From: Akkermansiaceae bacterium UBA956
GTDB lineage: Bacteria; Verrucomicrobiota; Verrucomicrobiia; Verrucomicrobiales; Akkermansiaceae
DNA: 64,000 bases
Direction of reading: 5' to 3'
Assembly (NCBI GenBank): GCA_002293145.1
Contig: DBCO01000027.1
Location: 124,001-188,000, forward strand
The notes under the pieces are model-generated. The model saw nothing but the letters and a program-made list of their open reading frames with translations, was not told the DNA's origin and searched no databases. Position 1 is the first letter of the stretch. Every line of letters begins with the position of its first letter. The position numbers were made by a program, and so were the translations under genes. Positions 26,474 through 35,800 of the stretch are shown in pieces.

Positions 26474-26484
26474 CCACAGCCGCT

Positions 26485-27138
26485 GTGAAAGTTCTGATCA
26501 CTGCAGGGCCCACTCGTGAGCCCATCGACCCAGTGCGTTTTCTGACCAATCGCTCGTCGGGGCGCATGGGCTACGCCTTAGCCGAGGCTTTTGCGCGCCG
26601 TGAAGAACAAGTGTTGTTGATTTCCGGCCCCACGCAGCTCGATATCCCGGATCACGTCGATTTCATTCCCGTCGAAACAGCGCAGGAAATGTATGATGCC
26701 GTCGCCCACTACCTGCCAAAGATGGATGCTGCAATTTTTTGTGCCGCCGTCGCCGACTACACGCCTGTCACCGTAGCAGCACAAAAAATCAAAAAGTCTG
26801 CCGACACGCTCACCCTTGAGTTGAAAAAAACACCCGATATTTTGGGCTCAGCCCGACAAGTCATTGGCTTTCAAGGATATCTGGTGGGCTTTGCCGCGGA
26901 AACAGAAGATTTAGAGCAAAATGCGCGGACGAAACTGGAGCGTAAAGGCTGTGACATGATCATCGCCAACAACGTTTCCCGAGCAGGCATCGGATTTGAC
27001 TCGGCAGAAAACGAAGTATTGATCGTAGAAGCAGCAGAAAACACCGCCTTGCCGCGCGATACCAAAGAACACCTCGCTCAGCACCTAGCCGACATCATCA
27101 GCGAGCGCTGGCTGCGCAAGCACGGCACAATGAGCTAG
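26485..27138 (+). CDS. coaB: Phosphopantothenate-cysteine ligase, stand-alone CoaB
   Basis: 217 residues from a GTG 11 bases after the Sel1 gene stop. It matches the synthetase half of Dfp/CoaBC: ITAGPTREPIDPVRFLTNRS with the dinucleotide-like SSGRMGYALAEA, then AAVADYTP and KKTPDIL with the ATP/CTP-site Lys, and NNVSRAGIGFDSAENEV. It joins 4-phosphopantothenate and cysteine for CoA synthesis. The decarboxylase half (CoaC, with its FMN site) is not fused here and is not in the window, so it should be encoded elsewhere. Confidence 0.9.
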   Translation: MKVLITAGPTREPIDPVRFLTNRSSGRMGYALAEAFARREEQVLLISGPTQLDIPDHVDFIPVETAQEMYDAVAHYLPKMDAAIFCAAVADYTPVTVAAQKIKKSADTLTLELKKTPDILGSARQVIGFQGYLVGFAAETEDLEQNARTKLERKGCDMIIANNVSRAGIGFDSAENEVLIVEAAENTALPRDTKEHLAQHLADIISERWLRKHGTMS

Positions 27139-27152
27139 CCTATCAAGTCCCT

Positions 27153-27929
27153 TCAAGCGCTATACGCAGCACGAATCATTTCGGCCCAGTTTTTGGCCCG
27201 TTGCCCAAAACTTAGATCGTCGTTCGCGTAGAGCACACCTCGGGAAACATTGATCACATCTTCCGCACTGCGACCCGCTGCTGCGAGCGCTGCAAGATCA
27301 CCACCTTGCGCACCCAAGCCAGGGACTAACAAAGGAGCATCGGGAATTTTCGGTAAGACCGCTGCGGAATTCGTCAATCCGACCACGTAGCCAACATCGG
27401 TGGCCATGTTAGCTGCGCGCGAACGCTCACCGAGGGCGGTGACGAGCTCAAAAACTGATCGGCCATCGGCCAAAATTTGTTGCTGAAAATCTTGCGAGCC
27501 CGCATTCGAGGTGACCGCTAGCAAGTAAATACCTTTGCCTTGCCAAGAGAGAAATGGCTCGATCGAATCATAGCCAAGAAACGGATTCAGTGTGACCGCG
27601 TCGACTTTCCAGTGCTCGAAATAACTATGCGCATAGTATTTCTGCGTCTCACCGATATCGCTGCGCTTGGCATCAAGAATGATCGGCACTTCACGAGGCA
27701 TCCACGGTAGTAAGCGGTCAAGAATTTCAATGCCCTGCAATCCCATCGCCTCAAAGTAGGCCATATTCGGTTTGAATGCCGCAGCATGTTCCCAGGTTTG
27801 CTCGACGACCGACTTAAGAAATCCCTCGACGGCAGCGATGTTGCCATCTACGGGGCGAGGGTCCAGGCCAACACAAAGTCGAGAATCAGTTTTCGCAATT
27901 CGGGCAGCTAATCGTTCGGCGTATCGCAT
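27153..27929 (-). CDS. pyrF: Orotidine 5'-phosphate decarboxylase (type 2)
   Basis: 258 residues from Met at 27929; the frame extends 12 codons further upstream. The catalytic block ILDAKRSDIGETQ (about 80-92) contains the Lys/Asp pair, and CVGLDPRP and VPGLGAQGGD match the type 2 family (about 270-280 residues). It makes UMP from OMP. It is convergent with coaB, with 14 bases between stops. Confidence 0.93.
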   Translation of the reverse strand: MRYAERLAARIAKTDSRLCVGLDPRPVDGNIAAVEGFLKSVVEQTWEHAAAFKPNMAYFEAMGLQGIEILDRLLPWMPREVPIILDAKRSDIGETQKYYAHSYFEHWKVDAVTLNPFLGYDSIEPFLSWQGKGIYLLAVTSNAGSQDFQQQILADGRSVFELVTALGERSRAANMATDVGYVVGLTNSAAVLPKIPDAPLLVPGLGAQGGDLAALAAAGRSAEDVINVSRGVLYANDDLSFGQRAKNWAEMIRAAYSA

Positions 27930-27995
27930 GCCCCAATGATCAAACGAAATCCTCGCCAATGGCAAGCATTAGTCTCATGCCTCAGGTGAAATCGA

Positions 27996-28265
27996 TCACT
28001 TCTTGCCTTTTTTGGAAAAAATTAAGAGCAATAGAAAAGCGCCCAAAGTCGCCGTGATGATCGAGCCCCAAGATGGCAGTAATCCATTGTCAGACGTGGC
28101 GGGTAGGAACGACAAAAATTTTGCAATGAAGCCACCGACAATCGAGCCGCCAATGCCTAACACAACGGTAAAAAGGCAACCACTTTTTTGTTTGCCCGGT
28201 GTGATCCATTTTGCCAATGCGCCTGCAAGCAAACCCAAGATGATGAAACCGATAATATCACTCAT
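27996..28265 (-). CDS. GlsB/YeaQ/YmgE-family stress-response membrane protein
   Basis: 89 residues from Met at 28265 (MSDIIGFIILGLLAGALAKW). Three hydrophobic helices with the family motifs GLLAGALAKWI, VVLGIGGSIVGGFIA and ITATLGAFLLLLI. These small inner-membrane proteins are linked with stress response; mechanism unknown. A longer frame to 28343 lacks family similarity. It lies upstream of pyrF on the same strand. Confidence 0.88.
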   Translation of the reverse strand: MSDIIGFIILGLLAGALAKWITPGKQKSGCLFTVVLGIGGSIVGGFIAKFLSFLPATSDNGLLPSWGSIITATLGAFLLLLIFSKKGKK

Positions 28266-28396
28266 AAAATACATTATCACTCTCACGCTGCTTAGCAATC
28301 GCAATCGCACGAATACACGAGGAGTCCCAGAATACGAAACCATTACCCCAGTGCTAAAAATTTTGACCTTTTCGCCGATTCATGCACAATGAATTC

Positions 28397-29497
28397 ATGC
28401 ACGATAGACGCATTGATGATTTGGCCCGCCAATTGGTTCGCTACTCCACTTCGCTCAAAAAAGGCGAGAAAGTTTTGCTAGATCTCTACGATGTCCCCGA
28501 GAGCATTGGCATTGCCTTGATCCGTGAAGCGCGGGCTGCTGGAGCAATTCCGGTGCTACGCTTGCAATCGAGTCGCCTGAGCCGCGAGATGATGCGCGGT
28601 GCTACTGAGCTACAATACGAATTAATTTCGAAGCATTTGCTACAGGAAATGAAAGATATGGACGCTTACATAGCGATCCGCGGTTCGAATAACATTGCGG
28701 AAGCCAGCGATGTGCCAAGCCAGCGGATGAAGCTCGTGATGGGTAAGATGCGCCCAGTGCTAGATCATCGAGTCAAGAAAACCAAGTGGTGTGTGTTGCG
28801 CTGGCCTACGGCATCGATGGCACAACAAGCAGGCATGAGCACAGAGGCTTTTGAGGATTTTTATTTCAAATGCTGCCTGCTCAACTACAAAGCGCTGATC
28901 CCAGCGATGAATGCGTTAAAAAAACTCATGGATGCCACCAGCGATGTCCATATCAAAGGTCCTGGCACGGATCTCCGTTTCTCGATCAAAGGTATCCCCG
29001 CCGTCATCAGTGGTGGAAATTACAATGTCCCCGATGGCGAAGTTTTCACCTCTCCTGTGAAGGATTCCGTAGAAGGCGTGATCAGCTACAATGCGCCGAC
29101 AATCTATCAAGGCATTCCTTTTGATGCGATCAAACTGACCTTCGAGAAAGGAAAAATCGTCAAGGCTGAGTCACCAGGAAAAACCAAAGAGCTCAATAAC
29201 ATTCTCGATGCCGATGCGGGCGCGCGTTACATCGGGGAATTCGCTCTGGGCTTTCACCCACATATTCGCCATGCGATGCGTGATATTCTGTTTGACGAGA
29301 AAATCTGCGGTTCTTTCCATTTCACTCCGGGCCAAGCCTATGAGGAGGCCGACAATGGAAATCGCTCGCAAGTCCACTGGGATATGGTCAGCATCCAGCG
29401 CAAGGACACGGGAGGTGGCGAGATTTACTTCGATGGCAAATTGATTCGCAAGGACGGCGTGTTTTTACCGAAAGCTCTTTACAAGTTGAACGGATGA
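28397..29497 (+). CDS. M29 family aminopeptidase (AmpS/thermophilic-type)
   Basis: 366 residues from the ATG at 28397; one at 28382 is the alternative. The M29 pattern is clear in the C-terminal half: PDGEVFTSP (metal Glu about residue 215), GEFALGFHP, CGSFHFTPGQAY (metal His) and HWDMV near the end. These metal-dependent exopeptidases remove N-terminal residues in the cytoplasm. The stop overlaps the next start as ATGA, so it is in an operon with the GHL10 hydrolase. Confidence 0.88.
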   Translation: MHDRRIDDLARQLVRYSTSLKKGEKVLLDLYDVPESIGIALIREARAAGAIPVLRLQSSRLSREMMRGATELQYELISKHLLQEMKDMDAYIAIRGSNNIAEASDVPSQRMKLVMGKMRPVLDHRVKKTKWCVLRWPTASMAQQAGMSTEAFEDFYFKCCLLNYKALIPAMNALKKLMDATSDVHIKGPGTDLRFSIKGIPAVISGGNYNVPDGEVFTSPVKDSVEGVISYNAPTIYQGIPFDAIKLTFEKGKIVKAESPGKTKELNNILDADAGARYIGEFALGFHPHIRHAMRDILFDEKICGSFHFTPGQAYEEADNGNRSQVHWDMVSIQRKDTGGGEIYFDGKLIRKDGVFLPKALYKLNG

Positions 29498-30918
29498 ATA
29501 TGGCGAAAATCATTGCCGTTTGGTGGTTGATTCTAGCAGCGCTACTTGCGGCACAGGAGTATCGGCCTATTCGCGAGAATGTGCCCGCAATCACGCGCGA
29601 ATTCCGTGGAGCATGGGCGGCGGTGATTTACAATATCGACTGGCCTAGTAAAAGCACGTTATCCGCAGCAGCGCAGAAGGCTGAAATGGTTGGTATCTTG
29701 AATCGAATGGTCGAGTTACGCATGAACGCACTGATTTTTCAGGTGCGGCCCCAATGCGACGCCGTCTATGAGTCAAGCAGCGAACCCTGGTCATCGTGGC
29801 TCACAGGCACGATGGGGAAATCTCCTGGCTATGACCCCCTCTCCTTCACGATCGCTGAGGCGCACCGTCGTGGCATCGAAGTGCACGCGTGGTTCAATCC
29901 ATTTCGTGCTCTTGCCAATGCTGCAACTCCAGTGTCAGCAAATCACATTACCCGCAGCGCACCGTCTCTGACAAAAAAATATGCCACTATGCAGTGGTGC
30001 GATCCTGCCATACCTGAAACACGAACACGTGCTCTTTCGGCAATGCTCGACGTCGCCCGCCGCTACGATGTGGATGGTATTCACATTGATGATTATTTTT
30101 ACCCTTATCCGATTGGTGGTGCTCGCTTTGCCGATGGCAAGACCAATGCCGAACGCCGTGCACTGGTCGATCAGTTTGTACAGCAAATGTATACGCAACT
30201 CAAACAGGTCAAACCATGGTTGCGCATCGGCATCAGTCCCTTTGGCATTTGGAAACCAGGAATCCCCGAGGGCACGACAGCTCAGTTGAACGCCTATGAG
30301 GATCTCGCCTGTGATGGGCGCAAGTGGCTTGCCAATGGTTGGTGCGACTACATGGCTCCGCAACTTTATTGGCGAATTGAAGGACCTCAGAGTTATCCAC
30401 TGTTGCTTAAATGGTGGCGTGCTCAGGGCTCACGACCCGTATGGCCAGGCATTGCCACATCACGATTGTCAAGCAGTGAAGACCCTACACGCAAGGCCGA
30501 AGAAATTTACAATCAAATCCTGCTCAGCCGTAGCATCTCCGGATCACAGCATGCGGGACATTTGCACTGGAGCGTAAAAGCGCTGATGGAAAATCGCGAC
30601 AACGTCAACGCATTGTTAAAGAAAGCCTATAGCACAGGAGCACTCGTTCCTCCACTCGCAGGTGCGCCAAGCATCGCCCCCGCCATGCCAGAAGCAACAG
30701 CACGCGCGGAAGGCAAGGAGACAAAAATCTCTTGGCGACATCGAGATGTTAGCATCAAGAAAACGATCTTACAGGCGCGTTATCGAGGAAAATGGTTCAC
30801 CTATCAAATTCTCGGCTCGCAAGAACAACCGGTGAGCATTCCCTTGGCAGAAGCAGTGGCTATCAGTAGTGCAGATCGATTCGGCACGACTAGTGCACCG
30901 CGGATACTCGCCCGCTGA
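29494..30918 (+). CDS. Secreted glycosyl hydrolase-like 10 (GHL10/YngK-type) protein
   Basis: 474 residues with a short hydrophobic leader (AKIIAVWWLILAALLAAQ). REFRGAWAAVIYNIDWP opens the TIM-barrel domain; NALIFQVRPQCDAVYESS, HAWFNPFRA (about 130) and DGIHIDDYFYPYP (about 193) carry the conserved acidic residues. Homologues are putative peptidoglycan- or glycan-acting lipoproteins, so a role in wall-glycan turnover is inferred. No lipobox is seen. A start at Met3 (29500) is also possible. Co-translated with the M29 peptidase. Confidence 0.85.
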   Translation: MNMAKIIAVWWLILAALLAAQEYRPIRENVPAITREFRGAWAAVIYNIDWPSKSTLSAAAQKAEMVGILNRMVELRMNALIFQVRPQCDAVYESSSEPWSSWLTGTMGKSPGYDPLSFTIAEAHRRGIEVHAWFNPFRALANAATPVSANHITRSAPSLTKKYATMQWCDPAIPETRTRALSAMLDVARRYDVDGIHIDDYFYPYPIGGARFADGKTNAERRALVDQFVQQMYTQLKQVKPWLRIGISPFGIWKPGIPEGTTAQLNAYEDLACDGRKWLANGWCDYMAPQLYWRIEGPQSYPLLLKWWRAQGSRPVWPGIATSRLSSSEDPTRKAEEIYNQILLSRSISGSQHAGHLHWSVKALMENRDNVNALLKKAYSTGALVPPLAGAPSIAPAMPEATARAEGKETKISWRHRDVSIKKTILQARYRGKWFTYQILGSQEQPVSIPLAEAVAISSADRFGTTSAPRILAR

Positions 30919-30925
30919 TCAGGAT

Positions 30926-31244
30926 TCAATACTCGCCTTCACGCATAGCAATTTTCTTCTGCGTAATGATGCCAAGGACTGCTTGGAGATCGATGGCGGC
31001 GGATTCGGGCAATCAAATGGATGATTGGTTGGTATATCGCGCACAATGATGTGCAGCGTAGCCTACGGGAATCGACGTTTCATTTCGTCTCGCGAGCAGC
31101 AAGGCACACTACTGCGTCTACCAGGCCCTGAGAAATCCGCAGGTCGGCACACAAGAGGACGAGACCCAATGCAACGTGAGCTTACACAAGGGGGCATTCG
31201 GTCGAGTTTTCTTCGAGAGTAGTATTGCAATACGGACAAGGCAT
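30926..31244 (-). pseudogene. Frameshifted zinc-ribbon protein remnant (TPM-domain-like)
   Basis: The 386-base gap between the GHL10 gene and fabG holds a broken minus-strand gene. It starts at 31244 with MPCPYCNTTLEENSTECP, then runs to a stop; skipping one C in the CCCCC run at about 31190-31194 restores CPLCKLTL, completing a CxxC...CxxC zinc ribbon. A further shift gives LGLVLLCADLRISQGLVD and LAARETK, and the 3' end reads LQAVLGIITQKKIAMREGEY before a stop at 30926. The spacing is that of zinc-ribbon proteins with a following TPM-like domain, but the middle is missing, so it is not merely a sequencing slip. Confidence 0.55.
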
Positions 31245-31304
31245 GAACGGAACTTAGAAAAGGAATGTTTTGACTGCTAGACGAAAAATGCGCAAATTCC
31301 GCGC

Positions 31305-32051
31305 ATGCCAAATTTTGAAGGTAAAGTTGCAGTGGTCACCGGTGGTGGTCGGGGCATTGGTCAGTCTATCGCCAAAGCATTTGTCGAAAACGGAGCCAAG
31401 GTGGCGGTAGTCAGTCGCAGTCTCTCCAGTTGCGGTGCCGTAGCGGATCAGCTCAATGCCAGCCATCCGGGGGCAGCCAAAGCCTATGCCGTCGATATCG
31501 CAGATCACGAAGCAGTGCAAGAACTGAGCAAACAAATCATTGCCGACTTTGGCGCGGTCAACATTCTCGTCAACAACGCAGGCGTCACGCGTGATGGATT
31601 ACTGATGCGCATGAAAGAAGAAGACTGGAACACCGTTCTCGATACGAATCTCAAGGGAGCATTCAATACCGTGAAGGCATTCATGCGCTCGCTGATGAAA
31701 GCAGAAGATCCGCGCATCATCAACATCGCCTCAGTCATTGGCCTCATCGGCAATGCTGGCCAAGCAAACTATTCTGCGAGCAAGGCGGGATTGATCGGTT
31801 TCACGAAAGCCGTTGCCCGCGAACTGTCAGGACGCGCTGTGACATGCAATGCTGTCGCACCAGGCTTCATAACCACTGACATGACTGGCGAGCTCTCGGA
31901 AAAACTGCGGGAAGAAGTCATGGCAAAAATTCCGCTCGGATCCTTCGGTGAGACTGCCGATATCGCAAACGCCGTGCTATTCATCGCCAGCAAAGAAGCG
32001 CGCTACATCACGGGACAAGTAATTGCTGTCGATGGTGGCATGACGATGTAA
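31305..32051 (+). CDS. fabG: 3-oxoacyl-[acyl-carrier-protein] reductase
   Basis: 248 residues, a classical short-chain dehydrogenase. The NADPH loop is TGGGRGIG (12-19), NNAGVTRDGLLMRM (90-103) is typical FabG, and the catalytic tetrad is N115, S143, Y156 and K160. The C-terminal TGQVIAVDGGM is also characteristic. It reduces 3-oxoacyl-ACP in fatty acid elongation. sixA follows after 13 bases. Other fab genes are not nearby. Confidence 0.93.
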   Translation: MPNFEGKVAVVTGGGRGIGQSIAKAFVENGAKVAVVSRSLSSCGAVADQLNASHPGAAKAYAVDIADHEAVQELSKQIIADFGAVNILVNNAGVTRDGLLMRMKEEDWNTVLDTNLKGAFNTVKAFMRSLMKAEDPRIINIASVIGLIGNAGQANYSASKAGLIGFTKAVARELSGRAVTCNAVAPGFITTDMTGELSEKLREEVMAKIPLGSFGETADIANAVLFIASKEARYITGQVIAVDGGMTM

Positions 32052-32064
32052 CTTCAATTTCATC

Positions 32065-32574
32065 ATGGAACTACTCCTACTACGACACGGCAAAGCAGAA
32101 GCTCACGGATTACCAGCAGGCGATGCTGAACGCGCACTGGTTGGCAAGGGCATCGATCAATCGCGTCGCGTAGGAGAGTATCTGCGTCTTGCGGGATTAC
32201 TCCCAGAGATCGTCCTCACCAGCCCCATGGCGCGGGCTAAACAAACCGCCGAACATTTTTGCAAAGCAGCGCAGCTACCCGGTCCTGTCATTCAATCGTG
32301 GCTGGCTTTTGGCATGCACCCAGACGCCGCGCTACGCGAACTGAGTGCGTTTTTCGAGTTCAACCGCGTTTGCATCGTCGGCCACGAGCCTGATTTTTCA
32401 TCGCTCATCGCGTGGGTGACAAATGGAGAAGGAGGCGCAGTGGAGATACGCAAGGGAGCCATAGCCTTGCTCGAAATCAAACCGCCGTCGCGCTCTGGCA
32501 TTCTCCGCTTTGTGATTCCCCAACGCATGATGCAACCGCTGACAGATCGGGCAGATCGGCTAACTGACGATTGA
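32065..32574 (+). CDS. sixA: Phosphohistidine phosphatase SixA
   Basis: 169 residues. LLLLRHGKAE at the start carries the phosphohistidine-forming RHG (7-9), followed by SPMARAKQTAEHF and VGHEPDFSSLIAWV with the second catalytic His. SixA removes phosphate from His of phosphorelay or PTS proteins. It lies 13 bases after fabG, so the two are probably cotranscribed. Confidence 0.9.
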   Translation: MELLLLRHGKAEAHGLPAGDAERALVGKGIDQSRRVGEYLRLAGLLPEIVLTSPMARAKQTAEHFCKAAQLPGPVIQSWLAFGMHPDAALRELSAFFEFNRVCIVGHEPDFSSLIAWVTNGEGGAVEIRKGAIALLEIKPPSRSGILRFVIPQRMMQPLTDRADRLTDD

Positions 32575-32580
32575 TCAGAA

Positions 32581-32608
32581 TTGACATCCGCAAGCTATGC
32601 GCTAACTT
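32581..32608 (+). promoter_or_regulatory. Promoter with -35 TTGACA and -10 TAACTT
   Basis: A perfect -35 TTGACA (32581-32586), 16-base spacer and -10 TAACTT (32603-32608) stand just after sixA. The predicted start is about 3 bases before the ATG at 32618, so the small lipoprotein message would be nearly leaderless. Confidence 0.55.
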
Positions 32609-32617
32609 TTTTACTTT

Positions 32618-32785
32618 ATGAAGCACATCACCAAACTGCTATTTTGTACCGCCGCAGCGATCGTCATCACATCCTGCAGCATTGGAGCTTCAATATCCTA
32701 CTGCGGTAGCAGAGCCTGCACCGACTGCAAAACCTGCAAGTCCTCAACTGAGGCCAATAAAACTGGTCAGAGCACTTGTAAGTAA
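32618..32785 (+). CDS. Tiny Cys-rich lipoprotein
   Basis: 55 residues. A basic start and hydrophobic leader (KLLFCTAAAIVITSC) end in a lipobox-like ITSC, with Cys20 as the likely lipidated residue. The mature peptide of about 36 residues contains six or so Cys, including CTDCKTCK, spaced like a metal-binding or disulphide-rich peptide. A good promoter precedes it and its end lies 21 bases from the convergent protease gene. I do not recognise a family; metal binding is inference from the CxxC pairs. Confidence 0.65.
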   Translation: MKHITKLLFCTAAAIVITSCSIGASISYCGSRACTDCKTCKSSTEANKTGQSTCK

Positions 32786-32806
32786 AATTAACCGTTTTTT
32801 CCATCT

Positions 32807-35800
32807 TCATGGTGCCTGCGTCACACGCACGCGGGCATACAGCTTAACAGGTGTGGTGTCCGTAGCCGTGGCGCTTACGCGGACCACATCATTTGCTGGA
32901 GCAAGGACATCACTCATTATGCTTGTGGAAAAATTCACCGTGATACCGCCTGCCGTAGTGCCACCATTGTGCCATTGTTGAAGGTCGACCGACCATTCAT
33001 AGGCCAGTGATAGATCGGATGCTGGAGTGTTTGATAAGCTGTGCTCAAAAATGATTTGTCCACTCGCAGCGGACAATTGTACTAATCCCCGTGAGGCGAG
33101 GTCAGGGCGAGTGCCGAGGATATTTTCCACTCCATTAGCGACACCATCCCCGTCCATATCAGCATCCGCCGCGGTTTGCGAGTTGTTCGCAAAAGCCCCA
33201 ACCCATGCCGCATAGGTGCCAGCTGGCGGAGCTGTAACGGTGAGCATAAAACTGTGACTCACCACTTCATTTAGGCTGTTGTAGCGCTCGATGGTTAGTG
33301 GATAATCTGCTGCCTCTACAGTCAGAGAAAGAGGTCCGCTGATCAGACCGGAGCTAGCGTCCAAGCTTAGTCCAGCAGGAACCAAAATGCCACTCGCCCA
33401 ACGAAAAAGTGATGGTAGGTTGATCGAGCCGGTGCGTAAGGCGGTGACAAATTGCTGATTCGCCACGCTGTTAGGCCACCCTGGCGTGACGACTTCCGCA
33501 GGAGCCTCGTTGTCGGTGACTGTGATGTTGGCATTCGCCGCAATGTAGCCAGCAGTCTCAGCATTGATTGAGGCATTGGCTACACCGTCGACTTCGTTGT
33601 CATCAATCGCCGAAATCGCAAAATTAGCCGATGTTTGCCCTGCTAGAATCGTAACTGAATTTGGCACACTCACATTCAGCAGTGATGAACTCGTCAAAGC
33701 AACAACTAGGTTTGCGCTAGGTGCAGCAGCTACACTCACCGTTCCTGTAGCGGCATTAGCTCCTGCATTTTCCGCAAATGTCGAGGGGCTGATCGTCAAC
33801 TGCAAGCTCGGTGTGCCGCTTGTGCTGCTGGAAATTTGCACATTGTCTAGAGCTAGCCCATCACGCGAGCCTGAGCCAGGCAAAGCACTGGGCGTGTAGA
33901 GCCATCGCAGATAAACCGTAGAGCTGAGATTTTCCAAAGCAGCCGGCAGCGCGATGTTGGTAAACGATGTGGCAGTCCCCGCATCGATCGTTCCAGAGGT
34001 ATAACTCGCACCGTCCACAGCAACATAGCCCGAGGTGGGCGAGGTGGTGCTGTATTCCAAAATGAAATCATGTGAGCGAGTTTGCTCACGGATTTTCACC
34101 ACATCATAACTGATGCGCAAGTTGTTCAACGAGGTCGTATTCGCGATCGCCATGACTAACGAGCCCGTATCAAATGCTCCACCTGAGCCTAACAGGCCAA
34201 TACGTGAATCAAAGTTGTAGTTGGCGCCCGTCGCCGATGTCGCGGTTCCTACACTCATCGTAAGATCCTCCACAGCACCATTGAAACAACTCCAGCCATC
34301 GGGGTAGGTAGTTCCCGAGGCACCTGGAGTGGTCGAGAAATTCTGCGAATAAGAACCACTGGCTAACGAAATGGCAGGAGTCAATGCTCGTCGACGGCGG
34401 ACCGTGGTGGAGCTTGTCACCACCCACTGACTTGCATCCCATGAACCTGCGTCATCGCCCCCCTTGTAATAAGCCGCTTTACCTGCATTCACGGCACCGA
34501 CGTTGGGCTGCGAACTAGTGTCATTACCATATCCGACTCGACTGACCACCGCGCTACTCGCATTGCGCAACACTAGGGCATCTCCACTATTCCCGAGCGC
34601 TGGCCAGGTGCTGGGAGCTGAGAAAAATGTCAGATTATTACTCGCTACGATCATTTTACCGTCGCGTGGATCGGCATCATCGACAGGCAGAAGCGGATCT
34701 TTCGCAGCACCATTGTAAATGACAATCAAGGTGCCAGCGGGAATATTGTCCCATGCTGCTGATGCGGTGAATGTCAGACGCGAAGCAGAGTTATCGGACA
34801 ATGACCAGTTGCGGAAACTTGCTGCCTGGAGGGTAAGAATTTCAACCCACTCGGCCGCACCTGCCCCTTGGCTAAATTCATGAATCATCGCTAGACGGGA
34901 GAGTGCTGACTCCATTCCGCGTAAAACCAATCCACTCTGGTAGGAGTATCCTGCGCCCGCCATAACAGAGCTGAGCGGGCGTTCAAGGATCTGCACGGTC
35001 TCAGACAAAAATGAATCACTGCTATGATTACCGTCAGAAACGATCACGCGACAACGCCACAGCTTGCCTGAACGTGATGCGGAATCTGTTAGAATCGCAT
35101 TTTGTGAGCTAGCATTATCTGTAAAAGTGCTACCGTTGCTGCTCGATTGCCACTGATATGACGTCGTCATGCTCGCGCCTTCGGGATCGTTCGCTGTGAC
35201 GTTGGTCACGCTAAGTTCCTCATCCGCGTAAAGATTTCCGCTAGCAGAAAGCGCAACCGCCGAAATGATCGGGACTTGATTGACCAGCGAAACATTGATG
35301 GCTGCGGAATCGTTTGATGCACCTTCGCTATCAGTGGCCCTGGCAACTAAGGTGTGACTGCCCAAGGGCGGTGAAATGCTAAACGAATATGGTACTGTTA
35401 GATCGGTCTCGACAACCGAGCCATTCAACAGCAAGGCAACGCTGCTCACTACACCAGCATTTCCATCGCCCGTGAGATCACTCGCATCTACCGTCACGGC
35501 GATGGCACGCCCCGGAGAAAAGACCCGGTTTTGCGATGGATCGGTGATCGTCACACTAGGAGAGGGATTCACAGACGCTGCCGATGTGCCGAAAATTTTG
35601 AGCTCTGCTGCGGTGAGTGAGCCACCAGTTGAGTTGCTCGCGGTGCTACGATCTGCCACGCGCAAGGTCCATGTGCCTGCACTGGATTCGCCCCAATGGC
35701 GCACCGAGCTAAATGTCCAGTTGGCAAAATTGTCATTCGAGTCGGTGTGAACTTCCGTCAAACGACTCACCATGCCCGATGGCGAAGTCAGCGAAATTTC

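Noticed and set aside
26206..26484. Long N-terminal extension of CoaB
   Set aside because: It is a shadow of the Sel1 gene in another frame; the GTG at 26485 fits the family.
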